From: Gemmatimonadota bacterium
GTDB taxonomy: Bacteria > Gemmatimonadota > Gemmatimonadetes > Longimicrobiales > Gaopeijiaceae
Length of the DNA stretch: 6,985 nucleotides
NCBI GenBank assembly: GCA_003567615.1
Contig: PWZC01000270.1
Span: forward strand, 1 to 6,985
Reading direction: 5' to 3'
The notes beneath the pieces are model-generated. The model made no database searches, had not been told where the DNA came from, and was given only the letters and a program-made list of their open reading frames with translations. Position 1 is the first letter of the stretch. Every line of letters starts with the position of its first letter. A program made the translations under genes and the position numbers. Shown piece by piece: positions 1 to 6,286 of the stretch.

Positions 1-2504
1 AAGTCGAAGCGCTTGTTGGCTCGGATGAGCGCCTCCGCCATCCGGAAGGTCCCGGCGTGGTGGACATTGTTGTCCACATCCCCGGTGGTGAGGAGGAGAT
101 GCCCCTTGAGGTTGTGAGCCAGCTCCGAGTTCCGGTCGATGGAGTACTCGAAGCTCACATTCCCTTCGTCGTCCACCTTCTCCTGGATGCCGTGGTGCTT
201 CTCGGACCAGTTCTGATTGTAGACGTCGTTGTTGTGGTTCCCCGCCGACGCCACCGCCACCTTGAAGAAGTCCGGGTACACCAGCATGGCCGCCGTGGAC
301 ATGAACCCGCCCCCGGAGTGGCCGTAGATCCCCACTCGCTCCATGTCGACGAAGGAGTGGCGGTCGGCGAGTTGCTCGATGGCCACCTTCTTATCGGCGA
401 GGCCGTAGTCCCGGAGGTTCCCGTATCCATAGTTGTGGTACCACTTGGAGCGGTCCGGGTGTCCGCCCCGGTTCCCCACGGTGATGACGATCATCCCGAG
501 CTGTGCCAGCGCCTGCTCGGTGGCGTTGGTGGAGAAGGACTTGGAGACGGACTCCGTCTGGGGGCCCGGGTACACGTAGGCCACGATGGGATAGACCTTC
601 TCCGGGTCGAAGTCGTAGGGGCGGTACATGACGCCGTAGAGGTCGGTGACCCCGTCGGCGGCCTTCACATGGTACGGCTCGGGGAACTGGTAGCCCGCCG
701 CCAGGAGCTGGGAGAAGTCCGATTCCTCAAGAGCCAGGATCTCCCGGCCTGAGGCGTCGTGGAGGGAGGCGGCGGGGATGGTGTTCACCCGGGAGTAGTT
801 GTTGACGAAGTACCGGGTGGACGGGGACAGGCTCACTCGGTGATCGAAGTCGCCGGGGTTCAGGAGTTCGAGCCCTTCCCCGTTCAACCGGACCCGGTAG
901 AGGTGCTGGTAGTAGGGATCCTCTCCCTCCTCCCGGGCGTTGCCCCGGAAGTAGACCCACCCGCGCTCCTCGTCCACATCCACCACGCCCCCGATGTGCC
1001 AGGGGCCCTGGGTGAGCCGGGCCACATCCGAGCCGTCCGGTGCAACCCGGTACAGGTGGGCCCATCCGTCCCGCTCCGACCACCAGATCAGGTCGCCGTT
1101 GGCCAGCCGGCGGGGCGTCTGGTGCTCCACGTAGGTGTTCAAGCGCTCCTCGATGATCACCTCCACCTCGCCGGTGGCGGGATCGGCCCGCAGTACGTCG
1201 ACGCGGTGCTGGTTCCGGCTCCGGCGCCAGAAGTAGAGCTCGTCGGCGGCTTCCGAGAGCCAGAGCGCGCCGGGCGGGTCTTCCGGCGTCCGGTCCCGGG
1301 GGGTCGGTGCGCTGAAGAGCCCCATGCGCTGGTCCTTCCAGGGATCGTCCTCGAGACGGCGCATCTCCCGGGACTCCATGTCGAAGACCAGGATCTCGGA
1401 CTGGCTCACATTCTCCTCGCCTGCCATTTCGTACCGGTATGTCTCGAGTTGGGGACGGTCGTTCCCGGCCACGTGCACCACCCAGAGGTCGCCCACCTCA
1501 CGACGGTCCCGGCGCACCAGAGAGAACCAGCGACTGTCGTGGGACCAGGTGATCCCGGCGGACTGGCGCTTCTGGTGCTCCTTCCGCGTCTCCTCGTCGT
1601 GGCGGCCGCGACCGGGGTTACCGTAGCTGTAGTGCTCCTCCCCGTCGGTGGTGAGCTGGATCTCCTCCACCTCCACCGCCTCTTCGGCCTCTTCGGCTTC
1701 GCTCCCCGAGAGTCCGCGCCGGGCGTCCACGATCTTCAGGTAGTCGTCGTAGGACATCATCCAGAGATTGAACGTCCGGCTGAACACCACCCAGCTGCGG
1801 TCCGGCGAGACGCTGGCCCACCCGGGATGGCGGTCCGGGGCCTCGTAGTCCTCCAGTTCGGTGAGCTCGCCGGTACGGGTGTCGTAGTGGAAGTAGTGGA
1901 CCTTCCGCCGGGTGCGGGTGGTGGTGCCGGTGGTCTCTTCTTCCTGCTCCTCTTCCCGGTCCATCTCCTGGTCTTGCCGGCGGCGCTCCTCCCCCTCCTC
2001 GTCCTGCGACGACTGCACCTCGAACTCCACGATGTGCTCGTCGATGAAGCGGAGGTTCCGTACCGGGATGTTCTGGCCGTCCCAGGGATCCCGGGTGATG
2101 CGGGTGAGCTCCGCCGCCAGTTCATCGTTGTCGAAGAGGGGCGTGCGGATCCCCCGGGCCGGATCCACCAGCATCCACCGGGTGCCCTCGGATGAACGCC
2201 ACTCGTACCAGAACCGGTCGGTCCCGGGGATCCAGTTGGGGTTCACCGAGGTGGAGTAGACCAGATCCCGGATGCGGTAGGGAGCGAAGCGGGCGGCGAG
2301 TTGGTAGTTGGCCGACCCCTCTCCTCCCACCCAGCCGGGCACGGGTGCCTGCGGGGCCTGCAGGTCCGAGGGCATCTGAGCCCCGGCCTCGGTCGCGACA
2401 AGGGGGGCGATGAGGGCGGTCGCCAGGGTGAGGGCGGCTGCAATGCCGGGCCGCGCCAAACCCCTTGGGCAGCGCCGTTTCCCGGACCCTGCCTCTGGGG
2501 CCAT
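1..2504 (-). CDS. S9 family dipeptidyl-peptidase IV-like serine peptidase, exported (3' end off the window)
   Basis: Partial gene; 834 residues are visible. It should remove dipeptides or cleave short peptides outside the cytoplasm. Residues 1-42 look like a Sec signal peptide: basic stretch (GKRRCPR), hydrophobic core (about 20-36), then AGA-Q cleavage near 42/43. A DPP IV-type beta-propeller covers roughly 60-560 and the alpha/beta-hydrolase domain starts near 620. Seen directly: VYPGP with the oxyanion-type Tyr645, the nucleophile elbow GHSGGG with Ser730 (codon 315-317), and GDVDNNVH with the probable catalytic Asp811. Ser-Asp and Tyr-Ser spacings match human DPP4 closely, which puts the catalytic His about ten residues beyond the left edge. 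Residues about 165-201 form a highly charged insert (Glu, Asp, Arg, Gln). The start ATG at 2504 gives the best signal peptide but has no clear Shine-Dalgarno; in-frame ATGs at 2552 and 2570 are alternatives. It is transcribed divergently from the propeller gene. The family call is firm; the substrate is unknown. Confidence 0.93.
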   Translation of the reverse strand, partial: MAPEAGSGKRRCPRGLARPGIAAALTLATALIAPLVATEAGAQMPSDLQAPQAPVPGWVGGEGSANYQLAARFAPYRIRDLVYSTSVNPNWIPGTDRFWYEWRSSEGTRWMLVDPARGIRTPLFDNDELAAELTRITRDPWDGQNIPVRNLRFIDEHIVEFEVQSSQDEEGEERRRQDQEMDREEEQEEETTGTTTRTRRKVHYFHYDTRTGELTELEDYEAPDRHPGWASVSPDRSWVVFSRTFNLWMMSYDDYLKIVDARRGLSGSEAEEAEEAVEVEEIQLTTDGEEHYSYGNPGRGRHDEETRKEHQKRQSAGITWSHDSRWFSLVRRDRREVGDLWVVHVAGNDRPQLETYRYEMAGEENVSQSEILVFDMESREMRRLEDDPWKDQRMGLFSAPTPRDRTPEDPPGALWLSEAADELYFWRRSRNQHRVDVLRADPATGEVEVIIEERLNTYVEHQTPRRLANGDLIWWSERDGWAHLYRVAPDGSDVARLTQGPWHIGGVVDVDEERGWVYFRGNAREEGEDPYYQHLYRVRLNGEGLELLNPGDFDHRVSLSPSTRYFVNNYSRVNTIPAASLHDASGREILALEESDFSQLLAAGYQFPEPYHVKAADGVTDLYGVMYRPYDFDPEKVYPIVAYVYPGPQTESVSKSFSTNATEQALAQLGMIVITVGNRGGHPDRSKWYHNYGYGNLRDYGLADKKVAIEQLADRHSFVDMERVGIYGHSGGGFMSTAAMLVYPDFFKVAVASAGNHNNDVYNQNWSEKHHGIQEKVDDEGNVSFEYSIDRNSELAHNLKGHLLLTTGDVDNNVHHAGTFRMAEALIRANKRFD

Positions 2505-2934
2505 TCCAGTGTTGCGTCGGGAGGAAGGGGGGAAGGCCAGGGTAGCGGGCATGGATGACGTAACGGGCATCAGGGGAATCCAGGGATGGTGAACGGTGAC
2601 GGGGTGGATGGACCCGGACCGGGGCTGCGCTGCTGCGCCTGCGCAGGGATCGGGAACTGAAAAAATCGGGAGGAGCCGGAAACGGAGACGGATCCTTACC
2701 AAACGTTCCCACAAGGCGGCATGGGGGGCGTCCAGGCAAGGGGCAGTGGCCGGGATCCGCCGGTTCGCGCGGCCTGCCAAGCCACGGGGGCGTCGGCGCG
2801 ACCTGACCTTCAGCGGAGACCCTGACGACTCGTTTCGTCGCCCGGTCCCAACGAATCCTTTAACATCCCATTGCTGTAAGAAACCGGTCGGACCCATCGG
2901 ACTGGGCATTCGTACTCCAACGAGACCGAAAACC
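2505..2934. other. Divergent intergenic region, no recognised gene
   Basis: This spacer separates the minus-strand peptidase start from the probable plus-strand propeller start. The plus frame of the propeller gene stays open back to a GTG at 2596, but that translation is rich in Arg, Lys and Pro, has no signal peptide or propeller strand pattern, and uses a rare TTA codon. I therefore read it as non-coding or decayed. A short near-palindrome (CTGCGC-CT-GCGCAG, 2633-2646) is present. I could not place a convincing sigma-70 promoter for either flanking gene, although both probably need one here. Confidence 0.5.
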
Positions 2935-3825
2935 ATGCCCCCTTCCCACCGTCGCCGTCGTCAACGCGGTTTGCGCCACCTTCAGACCCTTGGGGGCCCG
3001 GGAGAGGGACCCGGGGAGCTGGGGTCGGCCGCGGGGCTGGCCATTCACCCCCACGACCAGTCCATCTGGGTAGTGAGCCCGAACCGGTTCACCGTGTTCG
3101 CCGCCGACGGTTCGCTACAGGCCACCCATCTTCGGACCGCCGGCTACCTTCGTTTTCCCTGGGTAGGCGGCATCGGACGCGATGGGCAGCTCTACGATGT
3201 CCTGACACCGGAGGAGTTGAGCCGCTTGTCCCCCTCGTTTCCGCCGGATGGGGGCTTCCCCATGCCCCAGGTCGAGGGTGCTGAGCCGGTGCAGCTCCGT
3301 TCCGCCGACGGCACCAGGCTCGTTTCCTTACCCCCGTTCTTCGCTCCCTCCCTCCACTGGGCTTGGGGTGGGGGTGAGTACCTCTGGGTGGTCTTCAGCG
3401 ACGGCATGACCTTCCATCAGACCACCATGGACGGTGACACGGTGCGGACGCTGACCCGAACCCACACTCCGGTGCCCGTCTCCGCCGCCGAGGCCGCTGC
3501 CGTCGGACTTGACCTGGCCGGTGGCTTCGGCGGCGACCTCCGTATCGAGGGGGATCTGGTGGGTGGAGACACAAAGCCCGCCTTCTCCCGCTTCTGGGCA
3601 GACGAAGTCGGTCGCCTCTGGGTCGATCCCGCCCGGGCGGAGGGTGCACCTCCGTCGGTAGAGGTCTGGAGTGAGGAGGGAGCCTTCCTGGGGGCTATTC
3701 CGGTTGACGAGGGGTTCACCATGTCGAACCCCAGACCGGTGATTCGGGACCGGCACCTCTACGCGGTTGTTCGCGACGAGCTGGACGTGCCCTTCGTGGT
3801 CCGGTACCGGATCGAGGAGGGGTAA
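2935..3825 (+). CDS. Six-bladed beta-propeller protein, apparently N-terminally truncated
   Basis: From the ATG at 2935 this encodes 296 residues of a repeat protein of the six-bladed beta-propeller (NHL/TolB-like) type common in Gemmatimonadota. Signature: RHLQTLGGPGEGPGEL (residues 14-29), followed by blade-like strands IWVVSPNRFTVFAADG (44-59), YLWVVFSDG (149-157), RLWVDPARAEG then VEVWSEEGAFLGAIPV (228-257), and a C-terminal RDELDVPFVVRYRIE (280-294) typical of the family's last blade. The function of such proteins is generally unknown, and most family members carry an export signal. Here none is visible: the family motif sits about 14 residues from the start instead of roughly 80-100. 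No good ribosome site precedes 2935 (only a weak GAGA). The frame is open back to 2596, so a 409-residue version is formally possible but unconvincing. The stop is 1 nt before the next gene's GTG, so the two were probably co-translated. It could be a 5'-deleted pseudogene. Confidence 0.7.
   Translation: MPPSHRRRRQRGLRHLQTLGGPGEGPGELGSAAGLAIHPHDQSIWVVSPNRFTVFAADGSLQATHLRTAGYLRFPWVGGIGRDGQLYDVLTPEELSRLSPSFPPDGGFPMPQVEGAEPVQLRSADGTRLVSLPPFFAPSLHWAWGGGEYLWVVFSDGMTFHQTTMDGDTVRTLTRTHTPVPVSAAEAAAVGLDLAGGFGGDLRIEGDLVGGDTKPAFSRFWADEVGRLWVDPARAEGAPPSVEVWSEEGAFLGAIPVDEGFTMSNPRPVIRDRHLYAVVRDELDVPFVVRYRIEEG
3814..3820 (+). promoter_or_regulatory. Ribosome binding site fixing the GTG start of the esterase
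   Basis: GAGGAGG lies inside the last codons of the propeller gene, 6 nt before the GTG at 3827. It is the best Shine-Dalgarno in this part of the window. It supports GTG 3827 over the upstream in-frame ATG at 3767, which lies deep inside the previous gene. Position and the 1-nt gap suggest translational coupling. Confidence 0.75.
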
Positions 3826-3826
3826 G

Positions 3827-4966
3827 GTGAAGTTCGCACCACGGGTGGAGTCGGCGGAGGGACGCGGAAGGAGCCTTCCGCAGCCGGCTGCGGGGTCTCG
3901 GGCTGGATGGGCCCGTCGGTTCCTGCCCCCATCCGGACTCTGGATCCTCGCCACCGCCCTGCTGATGGGTCCAGGACTGTCCGGGTGCGCTGGAGAGGGT
4001 CTACGGCTGAACGAGCCGGAGGAGCTGGATGGCCCCGGGGAGCCTCTTCCTCCCGGTGAACATGAGGTGCGGGTTCGGCACGACGGGATGGACCGTTACG
4101 CGCTGGTGCGCGTCCCCCCGGCGGCAGAGGACTCTGACGCATCGCTCCCCCTTGTACTGGCCTTCCATGGCGGAAGTGGAAACGCCGATCAATTCCGCCG
4201 GACCAACGGGCTTGACCATCTGGCCGTCTCGGAGGGGTTCATCCTCGTCCATCCGCAGGGGATCGGGCTCCTGGATGCCCGCATCGGCCGGCTGGGGACG
4301 TGGAACGTGGGATTCTGTTGCGGCCGAGCAGGGGACCTGGAGGTGGATGACGTAGGGTTTGTGGGTCGGCTCCTGGACGAGCTGGAAGGGAGAGCACCGG
4401 TGGATCGGTCCCGGGTCTTCGCCACCGGCCACTCCAATGGGGGCATGCTGAGCTTCCGCCTGGCAGAACGGATACCGGAGCGGATCCGGGGCATCGCCCC
4501 GGTGGGCGGGGCGGCTCTTCCCGAGGACCCGCTGACCCGTCCCGTGCCCCTTCTCCAGATCCACAGTCGCGATGACCCGCGAGCTCTCTACGAGGGTGGC
4601 CTGGGACCGCCCTTCCCCCTGACGGGGCGGCGGGTTGACCACCCTTCCGTGCCCCAGGTCCTGGATCGCTGGCTCCAAGCAAACGAGTGCCCAGGCGACC
4701 CGGTGGAGCTCGAGACAAGGACCGCCCCTGCGCCTGACGCCGCCGGCCTCCCCGACGCTCCCGACCATGGGGCGGTCCTTATGGATTGGCCCGGGTGCCC
4801 GGAGGCCCATCCGGTGCGCCATTGGCGCTTGGCCGGGGCCGGGCACGGCTGGCCCGGCGATGTGGTACCCACATCTCTGTCCGACATCATGGGACCCCCC
4901 AGCACCGTGATCCACGCCGCCACCGAGATCTGGGAGTTCTTCCGCGAGCTGGCCACTGAGCCCTGA
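3827..4966 (+). CDS. LpqC/PHB-depolymerase-like alpha/beta-hydrolase esterase, predicted lipoprotein
   Basis: A 379-residue enzyme of the family that includes LpqC, poly(3-hydroxybutyrate) depolymerases and feruloyl/acetylxylan esterases (COG3509 type). It should hydrolyse an ester at the cell envelope; the substrate cannot be read from sequence. The GTG start is supported by GAGGAGG just upstream. A rather long basic N-region (1-37) leads to a hydrophobic stretch and the lipobox LSGC with lipidated Cys54. The hydrolase domain begins near 80: VLAFHGGSGNADQF (oxyanion-loop region, 110-123), the family motif WNVGFCCG (159-166), the nucleophile elbow GHSNGGM with Ser203, the probable acid Asp249 or Asp250 in QIHSRDDP, and His340 in GAGHGWPG. 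Cys288 and Cys324 sit where this family often has a disulfide. All triad residues are present, so it should be active. It lies 1 nt after the propeller gene and 60 bp before arsR, with no evident terminator in between. Confidence 0.88.
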   Translation: MKFAPRVESAEGRGRSLPQPAAGSRAGWARRFLPPSGLWILATALLMGPGLSGCAGEGLRLNEPEELDGPGEPLPPGEHEVRVRHDGMDRYALVRVPPAAEDSDASLPLVLAFHGGSGNADQFRRTNGLDHLAVSEGFILVHPQGIGLLDARIGRLGTWNVGFCCGRAGDLEVDDVGFVGRLLDELEGRAPVDRSRVFATGHSNGGMLSFRLAERIPERIRGIAPVGGAALPEDPLTRPVPLLQIHSRDDPRALYEGGLGPPFPLTGRRVDHPSVPQVLDRWLQANECPGDPVELETRTAPAPDAAGLPDAPDHGAVLMDWPGCPEAHPVRHWRLAGAGHGWPGDVVPTSLSDIMGPPSTVIHAATEIWEFFRELATEP

Positions 4967-4991
4967 AGCGGAAAGGACCTGAGGGCGCAGG

Positions 4992-5019
4992 TTGCCGTAT
5001 CAACCAGAATTGATGTATT
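4992..5019 (+). promoter_or_regulatory. Probable sigma-70-type promoter of arsR, overlapped by the operator
   Basis: TTGCCG (4992-4997) and TGTATT (5014-5019) are separated by 16 nt and are fair matches to -35 and -10 elements. The inverted repeat at 4999-5014 fills the spacer, so bound ArsR would block RNA polymerase. A start site about 7 nt after the -10 falls at or next to the A of the arsR ATG (5027). There is no Shine-Dalgarno in the intervening CTCCCGC, so the arsR mRNA is probably leaderless. This is read by eye; TATTCT at 5016-5021 (18-nt spacer) is an alternative -10. Confidence 0.5.
4999..5014 (+). promoter_or_regulatory. ArsR operator-like inverted repeat 1 (arsR promoter)
   Basis: ATCAA-CCAGAA-TTGAT is a perfect 5-bp inverted repeat with a 6-nt spacer, a layout typical of ArsR/SmtB dimer sites. 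It lies 12 bp upstream of the arsR ATG. With three flanking bases (4996-5014) it matches the site in front of arsM at 18 of 19 positions, which argues for a real regulator site and not chance. Confidence 0.75.
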
Positions 5020-5026
5020 CTCCCGC

Positions 5027-5335
5027 ATGCCGACGTGTGCCCCACCCGACAGCGATGTCGTCCTTCGACGACTCCAGGCTCTGGCCGAACCTACCCGTCT
5101 GGAGATCGTGCGGCGGCTGACGGGCGGCGAGTGTTGTGTCTGTGACCTGCAGGATGAACTGGATGCGGGCCAGTCCCGCCTCTCGTTCCATCTGCGGAAG
5201 CTCAAGGATGCCGGACTGGTAGCGGACCGACGGGAGGGACGGTGGGCCTACTACTCGCTGGTTCCGGAGGCCCTGGCCCAGGTTCGACAGTTCCTGGGAG
5301 AGGTGGTAGAGCGCTCCGAATGCTGCACATCGTAG
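5027..5335 (+). CDS. arsR: ArsR-family arsenic-responsive transcriptional repressor
   Basis: A 102-residue winged-helix repressor, normal size for the ArsR/SmtB family. It should bind the two nearby inverted repeats as a dimer and release DNA when trivalent arsenic binds. Seen: LAEPTRLEIVRRL (19-31, helix leading into the HTH), the thiolate motif ECCVCDL (35-41, Cys36, Cys37, Cys39; compare ELCVCDL in E. coli ArsR), the recognition helix region SRLSFHLRKLKDAGLV (50-65), and the wing DRREGRWAYYSL (67-78). Unusual are a further Cys4 and a C-terminal vicinal pair Cys99-Cys100 just before the end; in characterised ArsRs, As(III) sites are built either in the DNA-binding helix or from C-terminal cysteines. 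No ribosome site precedes the ATG, fitting a leaderless transcript. arsM begins 48 bp after the stop, giving an arsR-arsM unit. Alternative ligand: another soft metalloid or metal, but the motif and neighbour favour arsenic. Confidence 0.93.
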   Translation: MPTCAPPDSDVVLRRLQALAEPTRLEIVRRLTGGECCVCDLQDELDAGQSRLSFHLRKLKDAGLVADRREGRWAYYSLVPEALAQVRQFLGEVVERSECCTS

Positions 5336-5350
5336 TTTTTTTCGACTACG
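5331..5350 (+). repeat. Inverted repeat with T7-rich loop across the arsR stop codon
   Basis: CGTAGT (5331-5336) and ACTACG (5345-5350) form a 6-bp stem around an 8-nt loop that holds most of a run of seven T (5336-5342). The left arm contains the arsR TAG. The T run is inside the loop and not after a GC-rich stem, so it is not a standard intrinsic terminator. It abuts the second operator. Role unknown; it could affect read-through from arsR to arsM or simply be low-complexity spacer. Confidence 0.4.
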
Positions 5351-5351
5351 T

Positions 5352-5367
5352 ATCAACAAGAATTGAT
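5352..5367 (+). promoter_or_regulatory. ArsR operator-like inverted repeat 2 (upstream of arsM)
   Basis: ATCAA-CAAGAA-TTGAT repeats the arsR operator with a single base change. It ends 16 bp before the arsM ATG. No equally good -35/-10 pair frames it, so it may control a weak internal promoter or act as a second repressor site (roadblock) on transcripts coming from arsR. Confidence 0.72.
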
Positions 5368-5373
5368 CCGAAT

Positions 5374-5380
5374 AGGAGGA
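5374..5380 (+). promoter_or_regulatory. Strong ribosome binding site of arsM
   Basis: AGGAGGA lies 3 nt before the ATG at 5384. It decides the start against the in-frame TTG at 5363, which falls inside the operator. It also contrasts with arsR, which has no such site. Confidence 0.85.
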
Positions 5381-5383
5381 GCC

Positions 5384-6229
5384 ATGGAAATCCGGGACCT
5401 TGTGAAGGAGCGGTACGGACGTGCGGCCCGGGCGGTGGCCGAGGAAGCCTCCAACTCCTGCTGCGGACCCGACGGGTGTGGCACCACCGGTGAGGGCACG
5501 GTCGACCCCATCACCTCCAACCTGTACGACGCAGCCACAACCCTTGGACTCCCCGAGGAGACGGTCCGGGCCTCGCTGGGGTGCGGTAACCCCACCGCCC
5601 TGGCCGACCTGCATCCAGGAGAGGTGGTCCTGGATCTGGGGAGCGGCGGAGGAATCGACGTGCTCCTCTCGGCCCGTCGGGTGGGGCCGTCGGGAAAGGC
5701 CTACGGGCTGGACATGACCCGGGAGATGCTCGAACTGGCCCGTCGGAATGCCGCGGCAGCGGGTGCCGCGAATGTGGAGTTCCTGGAGGGGGAGATGGAG
5801 GCGATCCCGCTCCCTGACGCCTCGGTGGACGTCATCATCTCGAACTGCGTCATCAACCTGGCGGCCGACAAGGAACCGGTGCTCCGCGAAGCCCTCCGTG
5901 TGCTCCGCCCCGGCGGGCGGTTCGCCGTGTCCGATGTGGTGACCCGTGGCGAGATCCCCTCCACTATCCGCCGCAGCATGGAACTCTGGGTGGGGTGCGT
6001 GGCCGGGGCTCTGGACGAAGACGACTTCCTCACGCTCCTGCACCGGGTGGGATTCGAGGCCCCCTCCATCGAACCCACCCGGGTCTACGAGCCCATGGAA
6101 GCCGCCGCCTTCCTCCGAGACGCCGGCTTTGACCCCGAGGCCCTGGCCCGCGAAGTGGAGGGCCGGTTCATGGCGGCGTTCGTCCGCGCCCGGAAGCCGC
6201 TCCAGGGCGCCCTTGCCGGAAACCGCTGA
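5384..6229 (+). CDS. arsM: Arsenite S-adenosylmethionine methyltransferase
   Basis: A 281-residue class I SAM-dependent methyltransferase that converts As(III), as glutathione or thiol conjugates, to methylated arsenicals in the cytoplasm. Seen: N-terminal NSCCGPDGCG (24-33; Cys26, Cys27, Cys32), SLGCGNP with Cys67, SAM motif VVLDLGSGGGIDV (81-93) and GLDM (108-111), SNCVINL with Cys155, LRPGGRF (174-180), and ELWVGCVAGAL with Cys205. Cys67, Cys155 and Cys205 correspond to the three conserved arsenic-binding cysteines of algal CmArsM (Cys72, Cys174, Cys224), and the early cysteine cluster supplies the fourth thiol, so the enzyme looks complete and active. Length is in the usual bacterial range. 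The ATG at 5384 is chosen for its AGGAGGA site. It follows arsR by 48 bp with an operator copy between, and faces the aminotransferase gene. Regulation by arsenic through ArsR is likely. Confidence 0.96.
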   Translation: MEIRDLVKERYGRAARAVAEEASNSCCGPDGCGTTGEGTVDPITSNLYDAATTLGLPEETVRASLGCGNPTALADLHPGEVVLDLGSGGGIDVLLSARRVGPSGKAYGLDMTREMLELARRNAAAAGAANVEFLEGEMEAIPLPDASVDVIISNCVINLAADKEPVLREALRVLRPGGRFAVSDVVTRGEIPSTIRRSMELWVGCVAGALDEDDFLTLLHRVGFEAPSIEPTRVYEPMEAAAFLRDAGFDPEALAREVEGRFMAAFVRARKPLQGALAGNR

Positions 6230-6246
6230 AGGGAGCCGCCGCCGGG

Positions 6247-6266
6247 GAGGGGAAGGTGCCCCCCTC
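6247..6266. terminator. Possible weak hairpin between the convergent arsM and aminotransferase genes
   Basis: GAGGGG (6247-6252) can pair with CCCCTC (6261-6266) across an 8-nt loop in the 57-bp convergent spacer. There is no T tract on either strand, so it is at best a weak or factor-assisted terminator. The placement between two gene ends is the main support. Confidence 0.25.
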
Positions 6267-6286
6267 GTCGCCTGCCTCCGCCCCCC

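Noticed and set aside
57..2195. Long plus-strand open frames opposite the peptidase gene
   Set aside because: They are antisense shadows of the GC-rich S9 gene. Their translations are repetitive in Val, Leu, Pro, Gly and His with no domain, while the minus strand gives a continuous S9 peptidase with catalytic motifs.
2680..2715. ECF-sigma-like promoter on the minus strand (GGAAC then CGTC)
   Set aside because: The gap between the two elements is about 14 nt, too short for the usual 16-17, and nothing else supports it.
2122..2739. 205-residue minus-strand frame across the divergent spacer
   Set aside because: It runs out of frame over the peptidase signal peptide, is rich in Arg and Pro, and has no recognisable domain or ribosome site.
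2596..2934. N-terminal extension of the propeller gene to GTG 2596 or ATG 2608
   Set aside because: Basic, low-order translation with no signal peptide and a rare TTA codon; it does not resemble the family's N-terminus. Kept only as a formal possibility.
4977..4992. Terminator after the esterase (ACCTG-AGGGCG-CAGGT)
   Set aside because: Only a 5-bp stem and no following T tract; it also overlaps the probable arsR -35 element.
5363..5383. TTG start for arsM at 5363
   Set aside because: It lies within the second operator and upstream of the strong AGGAGGA that serves the ATG at 5384.
5000..6043. 347-residue minus-strand frame opposite arsR and arsM
   Set aside because: It is antisense to two genes with clear motifs, would cross both operators, and shows no domain.
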